32,144 nucleotides of DNA from Streptomyces sp. PT12 (GCF_003311645.1 NZ_QEST01000274.1:1-32144), one strand, 5' to 3'. Positions 8,657 through 17,679 are shown, counted from the first letter of the stretch. The notes: a model not told the origin generated them from the sequence alone. A program made the numbers and translations.

Positions 8657-9565
8657 ATGGCACACACCACGGGGCGCGCGTCGCGGCGCGCGGCCGCCTT
8701 GCTGGGGGAGTCGGCAGGCACGGTCGCGGTCATCGCCGACGAGGCCGCGTTCGCGCTGATGCGCCGGTACGGCAGCTTCCGGTTCACCGACCATCCCAGC
8801 TATCTGCGGCGCACCGAGGCGCTGCTGCGCGCGCTGGCCCGCCGTCACGGTCACACCAGTGTGGCCCTGTTCGACCCGGTCGGCTTCGCCGAGTTCTGCG
8901 AGCGGGAGCGCCTCGGGCCCGACAGCCCGGCCGCCCGCGCGCGGTACACCGCGGAGATCGCCGCGCGCGGCCCGACGGTGGCCTACGACGGGCAGCCGCT
9001 CGACCTGCTGGTCCCCGAGCTGCTCGCCGAGCACATGCGGTGGGAGACGTGGGAGGTGGGCACGGATCTGCTGGCCGCGGCCGGGCCCTGCCCCCGCTGT
9101 GGCGCCCCGCAGTCGCGCTGCGCCTTCAGACGGGCTGCCGGGCTGCTGGCCGCGGCGCTCGAGTGGGTCCCGCCGGGGACGCACCACCTGGTGTGCAGCC
9201 TGATCACCGAGCCTGGCCCGCTGACCGCCTCGGTGCGCGCGGTGCGCGGCGCGGACGGCTCGCTGGAGATGGCCGAGCCCGAGGCGCTGGTGCTCTGCAC
9301 GCTCCTCGGCGTTGGCCTGGCGACGGGCGATCCGGGCGGCGTGGTGCTGCGTTCGGCCGCGGATCCGGAAGCCGAGCCGCCGCACCGGGGCGAGGAGGTC
9401 CGCGGCTGGAGCGTGCGGGACGGGCGGCTGATCCCGCTGACCGAGGGCGGCGTGTTCGCGGCGTACTGCACGGATCTGTTCACGGGCGAGCCCGTTCCGC
9501 CCGAGCACGGCGTGGCCTACCGCGCGGCGCCCGCCCTGCCGCCCGCCGACTGCCAGGGGCCATGA
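8657..9565 (+). CDS. Conserved hypothetical protein with Cys-rich motif
   Basis: A 302-residue protein with ATG at 8657 after GAGGGGGAG. I do not recognise its family. The N-terminal half is helical and soluble; a C-x2-C-x6-C motif (CPRCGAPQSRC, Cys145, Cys148, Cys155) could bind a metal with another ligand; the C-terminal half is Gly/Pro/acidic-rich with alternating strands. There is no signal peptide and no membrane segment. It lies 31 bp after the acetoacetyl-CoA synthetase gene, so co-transcription is possible, and converges on ptsI with a 17-bp gap. Confidence 0.75.
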   Translation: MAHTTGRASRRAAALLGESAGTVAVIADEAAFALMRRYGSFRFTDHPSYLRRTEALLRALARRHGHTSVALFDPVGFAEFCERERLGPDSPAARARYTAEIAARGPTVAYDGQPLDLLVPELLAEHMRWETWEVGTDLLAAAGPCPRCGAPQSRCAFRRAAGLLAAALEWVPPGTHHLVCSLITEPGPLTASVRAVRGADGSLEMAEPEALVLCTLLGVGLATGDPGGVVLRSAADPEAEPPHRGEEVRGWSVRDGRLIPLTEGGVFAAYCTDLFTGEPVPPEHGVAYRAAPALPPADCQGP

Positions 9566-9574
9566 GCCGCGGCC

Positions 9575-9593
9575 CCGGGGGCTCACTCCCCGG
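9575..9593. terminator. Possible bidirectional terminator hairpin
   Basis: CCGGGG and CCCCGG arms with a 7-base loop lie exactly between the convergent hypothetical gene and ptsI, overlapping the ptsI stop codon. There is no T-tract, so this is only a plausible convergent terminator. Confidence 0.35.
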
Positions 9594-11271
9594 AGAGCAC
9601 GGCGAGGGCCGCGGCGCGCGCGTCGTCCGCGCTGTCCGCGGCCCGCGCGGCGGCGGCCGCGCGCCCGCACTGCGCGCGGGTGTGCCGCGCCAGCGTGGCC
9701 CTGACCCCGGGGATCGCGGAGGCTCCCATGGAGAGGCTGGTGACGCCGAGTCCGGTGAGCACACAGGCGAGCGTGGGGTCGGCCGCGGCCTCGCCGCACA
9801 CCCCGCAGCCCTTGCCCTCCGCCGCCGCGGCCTCGGCGGCGGCCGCCACCAGGTCGAGCAGCGCGGGCTGCCACGGGTCCTGGAGCCGGGCGACGGCCCC
9901 CAGCTGCCGATCGGCCGCGAACGCGTACTGCGCCAGGTCGTTGGTCCCGATCGAGAGGAACGCCACCTCCCTCAGCAGCGCGCGGGCCCGCAGCGCCGCG
10001 GCGGGGATCTCCACCATGGCGCCGCACTCGGCGCGCAGCCCCGCGGCCCGGCACGCGGCGGCGAACGCCCCCGCCTCCGCCCGGTCGGCGACCATCGGCG
10101 CCATCACCTCGGCGCGGACGGGCAGCCCCTCGGCCGCGGAGGCCAGCGCGCGCAGCTGCGTGTCCAGGATGTCGGGGCGTTCGAGCAGGGCGCGCAGGCC
10201 GCGCACGCCCAGCGCGGGGTTGGGCTCATCGGCGCTCCGAAGGAAGGGGAGGGGCTTGTCGGCGCCCGCGTCCAGCACGCGCACCACGACGCGCCCCTCG
10301 GGGAACGCCTCGAACACCTGGCGGTACGCGGCCCGTTGCGTCTCCTCGTCCGGTGGCTCGGCCCCCGCGGGTCCCCCGGCGCCCTCGGGCCCGACGTAGA
10401 GGAGCTCCGTGCGGAAGAGCCCCACGCCCTCGGCGCCCGCGTCGAGGGCGGCGGGCACGTCGGCGGGGCCGCCGATGTTCGCCAGCAGCGGCACCCGGTG
10501 GCCGTCCGATGTGGCGCCAGGGCCCGCGACGGGGGCCGCGGCCCTCCGGTCGGCCGCGGTCCTGGTCATCGCCGCGCGCTCCTCGGCGCCCGGGTTCACC
10601 ACGACCTCGCCCGTCCCGCCGTCGAGCGCCACCACCGCGCCCTCGGCCAGGTCCTCGGCGCCCGCGAGCGCCACCACGGCGGGCACGCCCATGGAGCGGG
10701 CCAGGATCGCGCTGTGGCTGGTCGGCCCGCCCTCCTGGGTGATGAAGCCAAGCACCAGCGAGGGATCGAGCAGGGCGGTGTCCGCGGGGGCGAGGTCGCG
10801 CGCGACCAGGACATAGGGCTCGTCGCTGTCCGGCACGCCGGGCACGGGGACGCCGAGCAGCCTGGCGACGATCCGGTTGCGCACGTCGTCGAGGTCGGCG
10901 ACCCGGCCCGCGAGGTATTCCCCCGCGCCCGCCAGGAGCGCGCGATACGCGGCGAACGCGTCGCTCACCGCTCGCTCCGCCGTGGCGCCCACGCCGATCC
11001 GGCGCGCCACGTCGGCCATCAGCTCGGGGTCACGGGCCATCAGCGCCTGGGCCTCGAGCACCGCCTGGGCCTCGCCGCCCGCCAGGGTGCCCCTGGCCAC
11101 CAGGTCGGCGCCGACGGCCTCGGCCGCCCGCTGGGCCCGGCCCAGCTCGTGCGGCGCCTCGCGCGCCGAGGTCTGCCCGGCGGGCGGCTCGAGCACGGCC
11201 GTGCCAAGATGCCTGACCTCGCCGATCGCCACGCCGTGGCTGACGCCGACACCGCGGAGCCTGATCCCCAT
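9583..11271 (-). CDS. ptsI: Phosphoenolpyruvate-protein phosphotransferase (PTS enzyme I)
   Basis: A 562-residue enzyme I, which passes phosphate from phosphoenolpyruvate to HPr. The ATG at 11271 was chosen because the protein begins with the family N-terminus (GIRLRGVGVSHGVAIG) and has GAGGCGG upstream. The phosphorylated histidine is in GGPTSHSAILAR (His186). The C-terminal PEP-binding TIM barrel has VGLFRTELLY, SIGTNDLAQY and CGVCGEAAADP with the active-site cysteine. Length matches the family (about 555-575). As I recall, in S. coelicolor the gene follows crr in a crr-ptsI operon; here only 184 bp separate it from the divergent next gene, so crr is not present. Confidence 0.95.
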   Translation of the reverse strand: MGIRLRGVGVSHGVAIGEVRHLGTAVLEPPAGQTSAREAPHELGRAQRAAEAVGADLVARGTLAGGEAQAVLEAQALMARDPELMADVARRIGVGATAERAVSDAFAAYRALLAGAGEYLAGRVADLDDVRNRIVARLLGVPVPGVPDSDEPYVLVARDLAPADTALLDPSLVLGFITQEGGPTSHSAILARSMGVPAVVALAGAEDLAEGAVVALDGGTGEVVVNPGAEERAAMTRTAADRRAAAPVAGPGATSDGHRVPLLANIGGPADVPAALDAGAEGVGLFRTELLYVGPEGAGGPAGAEPPDEETQRAAYRQVFEAFPEGRVVVRVLDAGADKPLPFLRSADEPNPALGVRGLRALLERPDILDTQLRALASAAEGLPVRAEVMAPMVADRAEAGAFAAACRAAGLRAECGAMVEIPAAALRARALLREVAFLSIGTNDLAQYAFAADRQLGAVARLQDPWQPALLDLVAAAAEAAAAEGKGCGVCGEAAADPTLACVLTGLGVTSLSMGASAIPGVRATLARHTRAQCGRAAAAARAADSADDARAAALAVLSGE

Positions 11272-11404
11272 GTCACCCGCCTCGGCCCGCCACGTTCGGG
11301 CGGTGAACCACATCAAAGCGTAGGCGATCGCCCCACTTCCCCCCACGTCCCGCCCCGCCCCCTGACCCGGACGACCGACCGGGGGAGCGGGCCCGCGCGG
11401 CCGG

Positions 11405-11410
11405 TAGAGT
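11405..11410 (+). promoter_or_regulatory. Possible -10 element for the phosphatidyltransferase gene
   Basis: TAGAGT fits the Streptomyces vegetative -10 pattern and lies 46 bases before the GTG start of the next gene. No good -35 match is seen. Confidence 0.3.
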
Positions 11411-11455
11411 CAGCAGCGCACAGCGCCGGTACGGGGTGAGTAGGAGGGCGTCCGG

Positions 11456-12064
11456 GTGGAGGTCCAGGAGACAGACATTCAGACGGACCGGATCCTCACC
11501 ATCCCCAACCTCCTGAGCATGGCTCGCCTTCTCGGCGTCCCCGTCTTCCTGTGGCTGGTGCTCTCCCCGGTCTTCGACGGCCCCGACCTGGACGGCTGGG
11601 CGCTGCTCGTCCTCGCGGCCAGCGGCGTCAGCGACTACCTGGACGGCAAGCTCGCCCGCCGCTGGAACCAGATCAGCGCCCTTGGCCGCATCCTCGACCC
11701 GGCCGCCGACCGCCTCTACATCCTGTCCACGCTGGTCGGCCTGACGTGGCGCGACATCCTGCCGCTGTGGCTGACCGCGCTGCTGCTCGCCCGTGAGCTG
11801 ATGCTGCTGGTCACCGTCTGGCGCCTGGACAGGGCGGGTTATGCCCCTCCGCAGGTGAACTTCCTCGGCAAGGCGGCCACTTTCAACCTGATGTACGCGT
11901 TCCCGTTGCTCCTGCTCAGTGAGGGAAGTGGCTGGGTGCCTTCTCTCGCTGCTATTTTCGGATGGGCGTTCGCTGGCTGGGGTACAGCGCTCTACTGGTG
12001 GGCAGGGATCCTCTACGTGGTCCAGGTCCGCCGTATCCTCGCGGCGGATGCCACGGCCGACTGA
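11456..12064 (+). CDS. CDP-alcohol phosphatidyltransferase, probable eukaryote-type cardiolipin synthase
   Basis: A 202-residue integral membrane enzyme from GTG 11456 (GGAGGG upstream). The CDP-alcohol phosphotransferase signature D-x2-DG-x2-AR-x8-G-x3-D-x3-D is complete (Asp60, Asp63, Gly64, Ala67, Arg68, Gly77, Asp81, Asp85), and about five hydrophobic helices follow. The family transfers a phosphatidyl group from CDP-diacylglycerol to an alcohol. From memory, the syntenic S. coelicolor gene encodes a cardiolipin synthase that joins CDP-diacylglycerol and phosphatidylglycerol, and the mycobacterial counterpart (Rv1822) is named pgsA2. Phosphatidylglycerophosphate synthase is the main alternative. 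It heads the plus-strand block and is followed by the nucleotidyltransferase gene. Confidence 0.9.
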   Translation: MEVQETDIQTDRILTIPNLLSMARLLGVPVFLWLVLSPVFDGPDLDGWALLVLAASGVSDYLDGKLARRWNQISALGRILDPAADRLYILSTLVGLTWRDILPLWLTALLLARELMLLVTVWRLDRAGYAPPQVNFLGKAATFNLMYAFPLLLLSEGSGWVPSLAAIFGWAFAGWGTALYWWAGILYVVQVRRILAADATAD

Positions 12065-12201
12065 GCTCGCCCTGGCAGCGTCGCAGGGGCTTGGAGCCCG
12101 CATGTGTCGCACTTTTCCGGGGAGAGCCACCCCGGGCCCGGGCCCCTCCAGACGGGCGCAGTCGGAGTGACTGTCGACTCCCCAAGGAGGACACTTCCGA
12201 T

Positions 12202-14697
12202 ATGAAGGCCGTCGTAATGGCTGGTGGCGAAGGCACCCGGCTTCGCCCGATGACCGCGAGCATGCCCAAGCCGCTGCTGCCCGTGGCAAACCGCCCGATC
12301 ATGGAGCATGTGCTCCGGCTGCTGAAGCGGCACGGGCTCACCGAGACCGTCGTCACGGTTCAATTCCTCGCCTCCCTCGTCAAGAACTATTTCGGTGACG
12401 GTGAGGAACTCGGGATGGATCTCACCTACGCCCATGAAGAAAAGCCTCTGGGCACGGCCGGAAGTGTGAAGAACGCCGAGGACGCACTCAAGAACGACTC
12501 ATTCCTGGTGATCTCGGGGGACGCGCTCACCGACTTCGACCTCACCGACCTGATCCGCTACCACCGGGAGCGCGGCGCGCTGGTCACGGTCTGCCTGACC
12601 AGGGTGCCCAACCCCCTGGAGTTCGGCATCACCATCGTCGACGAGGACGGCCGCGTCGACCGGTTCCTGGAGAAGCCCACCTGGGGACAGGTGTTCTCCG
12701 ACACCGTCAACACCGGCATCTATGTGATGGAGCCCGAGGTCTTCGACTATGTCGAGCCCGACGTTCCCGTCGACTGGTCCGGCGATGTCTTCCCGCGCCT
12801 GATGAAGGAGGGGAAGCCGGTCTTCGGCTATGTCGCCGAGGGTTATTGGGAGGATGTCGGCACCCATGAGAGCTATGTCAAGGCGCAGGCCGACGTTCTC
12901 GAAGGAAAGGTCGACGTCGAAATCGACGGCTTCGAGATCTCACCCGGCGTCTGGATCGCCGAGGGGGCCGAGGTCCACCCCGACGCGAAGCTCCGTGGCC
13001 CGCTGTACATCGGCGACTACGCCAAGGTAGAGGGCGGCGCGGAAATCCGCGAACACACCGTCATCGGCTCCAACGTCGTGGTGAAGTCGGACGCGTTCCT
13101 GCACAAGGCCGTGGTCCATGACAACGTTTACATCGGGCCGCAGACCAATCTGCGCGGCTGCGTCATCGGCAAGAACACCGACGTGATGCGCGCCGCGCGC
13201 ATCGAGGACGGCGCCGTCATCGGCGACGAATGCCTCGTCGGCGAGGAGTCGATCGTCCAGGGAAACGTGCGCGTCTACCCGTTCAAGACGATCGAGGCGG
13301 GCGCGTTCGTCAACACCTCGGTCATCTGGGAGTCCCGAGGCCAGGCCAACCTGTTCGGCGCGCGCGGCGTCTCCGGCATCCTCAACGTCGAGATCACCCC
13401 CGAGCTGGCCGTCAGGCTCGCTAGCGCCTACGCCACCACCCTCAAGAAGGGATCCACGGTCACCACGGCGCGCGACCACTCCAGGGGCGCGCGCGCCCTC
13501 AAACGCGCCGTCATCTCCGCGCTCCAGGCCAGCGCCATCGACGTGCGCGACCTGGAGAACGTCCCGCTGCCCGTGGCCCGCCAGCAGACCGCGCGGGGCA
13601 GCGCGGGCGGCGTGATGATCCGTACGACCCCCGGCGTCCCCGACTCCGTCGACATCATGTTCTTCGACGAGCGCGGGGCCGACCTCTCCCAGGGCGGACA
13701 GCGCAAGCTCGACCGCGTCTACGCCCGCCAGGAGTACCGCCGCGCCTTCCCCGGCGAGATCGGCGATCTCCGTTTCCCGGCAAGCGTCTTCGACGGCTAC
13801 ACCGGCTCGGTGCTGCGCGACGTCGACACCACGGGGGTGGCCGAGTCCGGACTGAAGATCGTCGTGGACGCCGCCAACGGCAGCGCGGGTCTCGTGCTGC
13901 CCAGCCTCCTGGGCCGCCTCGGCGTCGACGCCCTCACCATCAACCCCGGGCTCGACGAGGCCAGGCCCACCGAGACCGCGGACGTCCGCCGCGCCGGGCT
14001 CGTCCGCCTCGGCGAGATCGTCGCGTCGGCCCGCGCCGCCTTCGGCGTCAGGTTCGACCCGGTGGGCGAACGCCTCGCGCTGGTCGACGAGCGCGGCCGC
14101 ATCATCGAGGACCAGCGGGCCCTGCTGGTGATGCTCGACCTGGTGGCCGCCGAGCGCCGCAGCGGGAGGGTCGCGCTGCCGGTCACCACCACCCGCATCG
14201 CCGAGCAGGTCGCCGCCTACCACGGCACCCAGGTGGAGTGGACGACCACCTCGCCCGACGACCTGACCCGGGTCGCCCACAAGGAGGGCTCGGTCTTCGG
14301 CGGCGACGGCCAAGGGGCGTTCATCATCCCGGAGTTCTCCTCCGTCTTCGACGCGACGGCGGCGTTCGCCCGGCTGGTCGGGCTGGTCGCCCGCACCCAG
14401 CTGTCCCTCTCCCAGATCGACGCCCGCATCCCCCGCGCCCACGTGGTCAGCCGCGACGTCGTGACCCCCTGGGCGATCAAGGGCCTGGTGATGCGCCGCG
14501 TGGTCGAGGCCGCGGGCGACCGCTCCGTGGACACCACCGACGGCGTGCGCGTCGTCGAGCCCGACGGCAGGTGGGTCCTGGTCCTGCCCGACCCGGCCGA
14601 GGCCGTCACCCACCTGTGGGCCGAGGGCCCGGACGACGCGGCCGCCCAGGAGTTGCTGGACGAGTGGTCGAGCGTGGTCGACAGCGCCGACCGCTGA
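12202..14697 (+). CDS. Mannose-1-phosphate guanylyltransferase-like protein with degenerate phosphomannomutase domain
   Basis: An 831-residue protein with ATG at 12202 after a canonical AAGGAGG. Residues 1 to about 235 are a nucleotidyltransferase domain with the nucleotide loop [13 protein letters not shown] (Lys23) and SGDALTDFD (Asp107). A left-handed beta-helix of hexapeptide repeats follows at about 245-385. From about 395 to 825 it resembles phosphomannomutase/phosphoglucomutase, but the catalytic loops are eroded: the TASHNP-type serine loop aligns with [13 protein letters not shown] near 472-484, the metal loop DGDADR with DPVGERL at 619-625, and the sugar loop with GGDGQGAF. The transferase should make GDP-mannose (or another NDP-sugar) for glycans; the mutase half is probably regulatory or inactive. 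It lies in the core block 3' of the phosphatidyltransferase gene. Confidence 0.88.
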   Translation: MKAVVMAGGEGTRLRPMTASMPKPLLPVANRPIMEHVLRLLKRHGLTETVVTVQFLASLVKNYFGDGEELGMDLTYAHEEKPLGTAGSVKNAEDALKNDSFLVISGDALTDFDLTDLIRYHRERGALVTVCLTRVPNPLEFGITIVDEDGRVDRFLEKPTWGQVFSDTVNTGIYVMEPEVFDYVEPDVPVDWSGDVFPRLMKEGKPVFGYVAEGYWEDVGTHESYVKAQADVLEGKVDVEIDGFEISPGVWIAEGAEVHPDAKLRGPLYIGDYAKVEGGAEIREHTVIGSNVVVKSDAFLHKAVVHDNVYIGPQTNLRGCVIGKNTDVMRAARIEDGAVIGDECLVGEESIVQGNVRVYPFKTIEAGAFVNTSVIWESRGQANLFGARGVSGILNVEITPELAVRLASAYATTLKKGSTVTTARDHSRGARALKRAVISALQASAIDVRDLENVPLPVARQQTARGSAGGVMIRTTPGVPDSVDIMFFDERGADLSQGGQRKLDRVYARQEYRRAFPGEIGDLRFPASVFDGYTGSVLRDVDTTGVAESGLKIVVDAANGSAGLVLPSLLGRLGVDALTINPGLDEARPTETADVRRAGLVRLGEIVASARAAFGVRFDPVGERLALVDERGRIIEDQRALLVMLDLVAAERRSGRVALPVTTTRIAEQVAAYHGTQVEWTTTSPDDLTRVAHKEGSVFGGDGQGAFIIPEFSSVFDATAAFARLVGLVARTQLSLSQIDARIPRAHVVSRDVVTPWAIKGLVMRRVVEAAGDRSVDTTDGVRVVEPDGRWVLVLPDPAEAVTHLWAEGPDDAAAQELLDEWSSVVDSADR

Positions 14698-14783
14698 CCC
14701 CGCACGCCGCCAGGCCCTCGCCCAAGCGCCTTGCCACCGGGGTCGGTTCGGTCTTCTGAGTGACGCGTGCGACGATGTGCGCC

Positions 14784-15647
14784 ATGCCACAGCAGGAGCC
14801 CGGACCGCGCCCCACCGCGCGCCCCGACGCCTCCATGTCGCTGCTGACCACCCTCATGAGCACGACACTTGACGAGGGCTACGCCGAGGCCGCGGCCAGG
14901 CGGCGAGCCGAAGGCCGGTCAGACCTGCCGCGCACGCTGCGCGCCAGGCTCTGGCTGGCCACGGGCCTCGTGCTGGCCGCGCTCGTCGTCACCCTGGGCG
15001 CCGCGCAGGCCCGCGAGTCGGCGCCCACCCTCGCCCGCGAGCGCTCGGAGCTGCTCGACCGGGTCGACGCGGGCACCGCCGCCGTCGACGCCCTGCACGA
15101 CGACGTGGACGAGCTGCGCGCCGAGGTCGCCGCCCTGCGCCGCGAGGCCCTGGGCGGCGCGGGCGCCGAGGGCGCCGAGCTCGCCGCCCTGCTGGCGGGC
15201 GCGACGCCCGTGACCGGCCCCGGGATCGAGCTCACCGTGGACGACGCCGAAGGCGCCACGGGGACCCCGGGGGATCCGCGCGACAGCGGCGCGTTCGACG
15301 CGGGCCGCGTGCGCGACCGCGACCTGCAACGCGTCGTCAACGGCCTGTGGCACTCGGGCGCCGAGGCGATCGCCGTCAACGGGCAGCGGCTCACCGCGCT
15401 CTCCGCGATCCGCGCCGCGGGCGACGCCGTCCTGGTCGACAACCGCCCGCTCGCCCCGCCCTACTCCGTCCTGGCCGTGGGCCCCGGCGACGACCTGGCC
15501 GCCGCGTTCGCCCGGAGCGACGGAGGGCGCCACCTGGCGGCGCTGCGGGACCGTTACGGCATCAGGGCGGGCACGGACGCGCGCGACGAGGTGGCGCTGC
15601 CCGCCGCACCAGGGCTCACCCCGCGCGTGGCAAGACCCGCGGCCTGA
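14784..15647 (+). CDS. DUF881 membrane-anchored protein (first copy)
   Basis: A 287-residue protein from ATG 14784; upstream in-frame ATG 14775 and GTG 14760 are alternatives, and none has a good ribosome site. A short cytoplasmic N-terminus precedes one transmembrane helix (about residues 56-74), a coiled coil (about 80-125) and the DUF881 domain, recognisable by TGPGIELTVDDA, RDLQRVVNGLW and AEAIAVNGQRLTALSAIR. The family is found next to sbp in Actinobacteria and next to division genes in Bacillus (ylxW/ylxX). Its role is unknown; an envelope or division-site complex is inferred from context. It starts the DUF881-sbp-DUF881 set. Confidence 0.9.
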   Translation: MPQQEPGPRPTARPDASMSLLTTLMSTTLDEGYAEAAARRRAEGRSDLPRTLRARLWLATGLVLAALVVTLGAAQARESAPTLARERSELLDRVDAGTAAVDALHDDVDELRAEVAALRREALGGAGAEGAELAALLAGATPVTGPGIELTVDDAEGATGTPGDPRDSGAFDAGRVRDRDLQRVVNGLWHSGAEAIAVNGQRLTALSAIRAAGDAVLVDNRPLAPPYSVLAVGPGDDLAAAFARSDGGRHLAALRDRYGIRAGTDARDEVALPAAPGLTPRVARPAA

Positions 15648-15706
15648 CGCCGCCGCAGCGCCCCCCGGGCCCAAGTCCCCAAGGGAAACAGGAGAGAGAG
15701 CCCCCA

Positions 15707-16039
15707 GTGATCGCCGTCGCCGGACTCGTCATCGGAGTCGTGGTAGGAATCCTCACCCGCCCGGTGGTGCCCACCGGCGTGGAGCCCTATCTGCCCATCG
15801 CCGTCGTCGCCGCACTCGACGCGGTCTTCGGCGGCCTGAGGGCGCTGCTCGACGGGATCTTCGACGACCGGGTGTTCGTGGTGTCGTTCCTCTCGAACGT
15901 CACGGTGGCGGCGCTGATCGTCTTCCTCGGCGACGAGCTCGGCGTCGGCGCCCAGCTCTCGACCGGCGTGGTCGTGGTGATCGGCATCCGCATCTTCTCC
16001 AACGCCGCCGCGATACGCCGGCACGTCTTCGGGGCCTGA
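15707..16039 (+). CDS. sbp: Small basic protein (Sbp, DUF1290), integral membrane
   Basis: A 110-residue, very hydrophobic protein from GTG 15707 with AGGAGAGAGAG upstream. The first helix is AVAGLVIGVVVGILTRPVVP, followed by the family hallmark EPYLPIAVVAALDAVFGGLRA and helices around FVVSFLSNVTVAALIVFLGD. The protein ends RRHVFGA. Length and motifs fit DUF1290. It lies 59 bp after the first DUF881 gene and 5 bp before the second, so the three are almost certainly co-transcribed and may form one membrane complex. Biochemical function is not known. Confidence 0.92.
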   Translation: MIAVAGLVIGVVVGILTRPVVPTGVEPYLPIAVVAALDAVFGGLRALLDGIFDDRVFVVSFLSNVTVAALIVFLGDELGVGAQLSTGVVVVIGIRIFSNAAAIRRHVFGA

Positions 16040-16044
16040 GGCCG

Positions 16045-16812
16045 ATGACCGACGAGCCGATGGCCGACGAGCCGGAGAGCACCCCCGCACCCGCCACGGG
16101 AAGGGCCGCGCTGCGGGCCGCCCTGTGGCCGCCGCGCGCCGGACGCGGCCAACTGCTCGTCGCGCTCCTGCTGTTCGTGCTCGGGCTCGGCCTGGCCATC
16201 CAGGTGCGCGCCGCGGGCAGCGACGACACCGCGCTGCGCGGCGCCCGCCGGGAGGACCTGGTGCGGATCCTGAGCGACCTCGAGGACCGCACCGACCGCC
16301 TCGAGGACGAGAAGGCGGGCCTCGAGGACCAGCGCACGGAGCTGGAGACCAGCTCGGACCAGGCCGAGGAGGCCAGGCGCCAGACCGAGGAGCGCGAGCG
16401 TCAGCTGGGCATCCTGGCGGGCACGGTGGCGGCCCAGGGCCCGGGCATCACCCTGCGTATCGACGACCCGCGAAGCGCCGTGGAGGCGGATATGCTGCTC
16501 GACGTCGTTCAGGAGCTGCGCGCGGCCGGCGCCGAGGCCATCCAGATCAACGACGTGCGCGTCGTCGCCGCCACCGCCCTCGTGGACGACAACGGCGGCG
16601 TGCGCGTGGACGACCTGCGGGTCGGGGCGCCGTTCGAGATCAGGGCGATAGGCCGCCCCCAGGATCTCGAGCCCGCGCTCAACATCCCAGGGGGAGTGGT
16701 GCAGGCGCTGGAGAGCGAGCGGGCCGAGGTCGTCGTCGAGCGGCCGGAGACGGTGACGATCGACGCCTTGCGATCGGCGGAGCAGCCTGACTACGCTCAG
16801 TCGTCATCGTGA
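16045..16812 (+). CDS. DUF881 membrane-anchored protein (second copy)
   Basis: A 255-residue protein from ATG 16045, five bases after the sbp stop. One transmembrane helix (about residues 36-54) is followed by a strongly charged coiled coil (about 70-130, rich in EDR, ETSSDQAEEARRQ) and a DUF881 domain containing GPGITLRIDDP, LLDVVQELRAAGAEAIQINDVR and RAIGRPQDLEPAL. It has the same architecture as the first copy but diverged sequence, so it is an old paralogue and not a recent duplication. The predicted domain is outside the membrane. Function is unknown; it closes the DUF881-sbp-DUF881 operon. Confidence 0.9.
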   Translation: MTDEPMADEPESTPAPATGRAALRAALWPPRAGRGQLLVALLLFVLGLGLAIQVRAAGSDDTALRGARREDLVRILSDLEDRTDRLEDEKAGLEDQRTELETSSDQAEEARRQTEERERQLGILAGTVAAQGPGITLRIDDPRSAVEADMLLDVVQELRAAGAEAIQINDVRVVAATALVDDNGGVRVDDLRVGAPFEIRAIGRPQDLEPALNIPGGVVQALESERAEVVVERPETVTIDALRSAEQPDYAQSSS

Positions 16813-16837
16813 CCGCGCTGGATGTCACGGGGGTGCC

Positions 16838-16853
16838 ACACCCCCCGGGGTGT
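16838..16853. terminator. Palindromic hairpin after the DUF881-sbp-DUF881 operon
   Basis: ACACCCCCCGGGGTGT can fold with ACACC/GGTGT or longer arms, 26 bp after the second DUF881 stop. It may be the operon terminator or an operator of the following FHA gene. Confidence 0.4.
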
Positions 16854-16875
16854 CAGGTGAGGGAAACTGAACGGG

Positions 16876-16909
16876 GGCCGTGGACGTTGTCGAGACGTCC
16901 GTCACGGCC
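16876..16909 (+). promoter_or_regulatory. Bulged 12-bp hairpin upstream of the GarA-type gene
   Basis: GGCCGTGGACGT (16876-16887) pairs with ACGTCC (16895-16900) and ACGGCC (16904-16909), leaving a 7-base loop and a 3-base bulge. It lies 62 bases before the GTG start. It could be a leader RNA structure or a protein-binding palindrome. Confidence 0.45.
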
Positions 16910-16971
16910 GGTGAGAGAGAATGGACCGCCCCGTCCCACGACGGGCCGGCCTAGGTGCGAGGGGATCGCTG

Positions 16972-17679
16972 GTGAGCTTTTTCGCTAGATTGTTCGGCAG
17001 GCGTCAGAGCGGCATGCACAGTGCCGCACGGCCCCGCGCCCGCCAGCAAGGCGAGCCAGCGTCGGCGGCCGGCGCGGAGCCTGGCCGTCCGTTGTTCCGC
17101 GACGAGGTGTCATCCCCCGGCGACATAGGCTCCCAGGGCGGTGGCTCCGCGACGGTGACGTGTTCGCGCTGCGGCCACCGGTCCCCCGCGACCAGCCGTT
17201 TCTGCTCGAACTGCGGCAATGGCCTGCGCCCGGGGCTCGAGGGATCGTCGGAGACCACGTCCACGATCTCCATCTCGGGCCTCGAGGCGTACGAGGCCGA
17301 GATCACGGGCCAGCACCCCGCCCCCGCGCTCTCCCCCGAGGCGCAGGCCGCGGTCGAGGCGCTGCCGCCGGGCTCCGCGCTGCTCATCGTTCGCCGAGGG
17401 CCGAATTCCGGCAGCAGGTTCCTGCTCGACGGCGAGGTGACCACCGCGGGCCGCCACCCGCACAGCGACATCTTCCTCGACGACGTGACCGTGTCCCGGC
17501 GCCATGTGGAGTTCAGGCGGCAGCCGGACGGAGGCTTCACGGTGAGCGATATCGGCAGCCTGAACGGCACCTATGTCAATCGCGAGCCCATCGAGCAGAC
17601 GACCGTCCTGGGGAACGGCGACGAGGTCCAGATCGGCAAGTACAGGCTGGTCTTCTTCGCCAGCAGGCAGGGATTCTGA
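16972..17679 (+). CDS. garA: GarA/OdhI-type FHA regulator with N-terminal zinc ribbon
   Basis: A 235-residue protein from GTG 16972, chosen for GAGGGG seven bases upstream and the start VSFFARLFGRRQ. A zinc ribbon (CSRCG-x10-CSNCG, Cys64 to Cys81) precedes an SETTST segment (Glu94, Thr95, Thr96) that matches the ETT phosphorylation motif of GarA/OdhI. The C-terminal FHA domain (about 133-230) has Gly160-Arg161, SRRH (175-178) and SLNGTYVNR. In relatives, Ser/Thr kinases phosphorylate the ETT threonines; the unphosphorylated protein inhibits 2-oxoglutarate dehydrogenase and controls glutamate metabolism. The zinc ribbon is absent from the short mycobacterial and corynebacterial forms. Synteny with DUF881-sbp upstream supports the assignment. 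Confidence 0.9.
   Translation: MSFFARLFGRRQSGMHSAARPRARQQGEPASAAGAEPGRPLFRDEVSSPGDIGSQGGGSATVTCSRCGHRSPATSRFCSNCGNGLRPGLEGSSETTSTISISGLEAYEAEITGQHPAPALSPEAQAAVEALPPGSALLIVRRGPNSGSRFLLDGEVTTAGRHPHSDIFLDDVTVSRRHVEFRRQPDGGFTVSDIGSLNGTYVNREPIEQTTVLGNGDEVQIGKYRLVFFASRQGF

Noticed and set aside
11272-11455. Hidden crr or other short gene upstream of ptsI
   Set aside because: Only 184 bp, with no ORF having EIIA motifs or a ribosome site on either strand.
12940-14790. Long minus-strand frame opposite the mutase-like domain
   Set aside because: Antisense artefact; low-complexity Gly/Val/Asp-rich product without family features.
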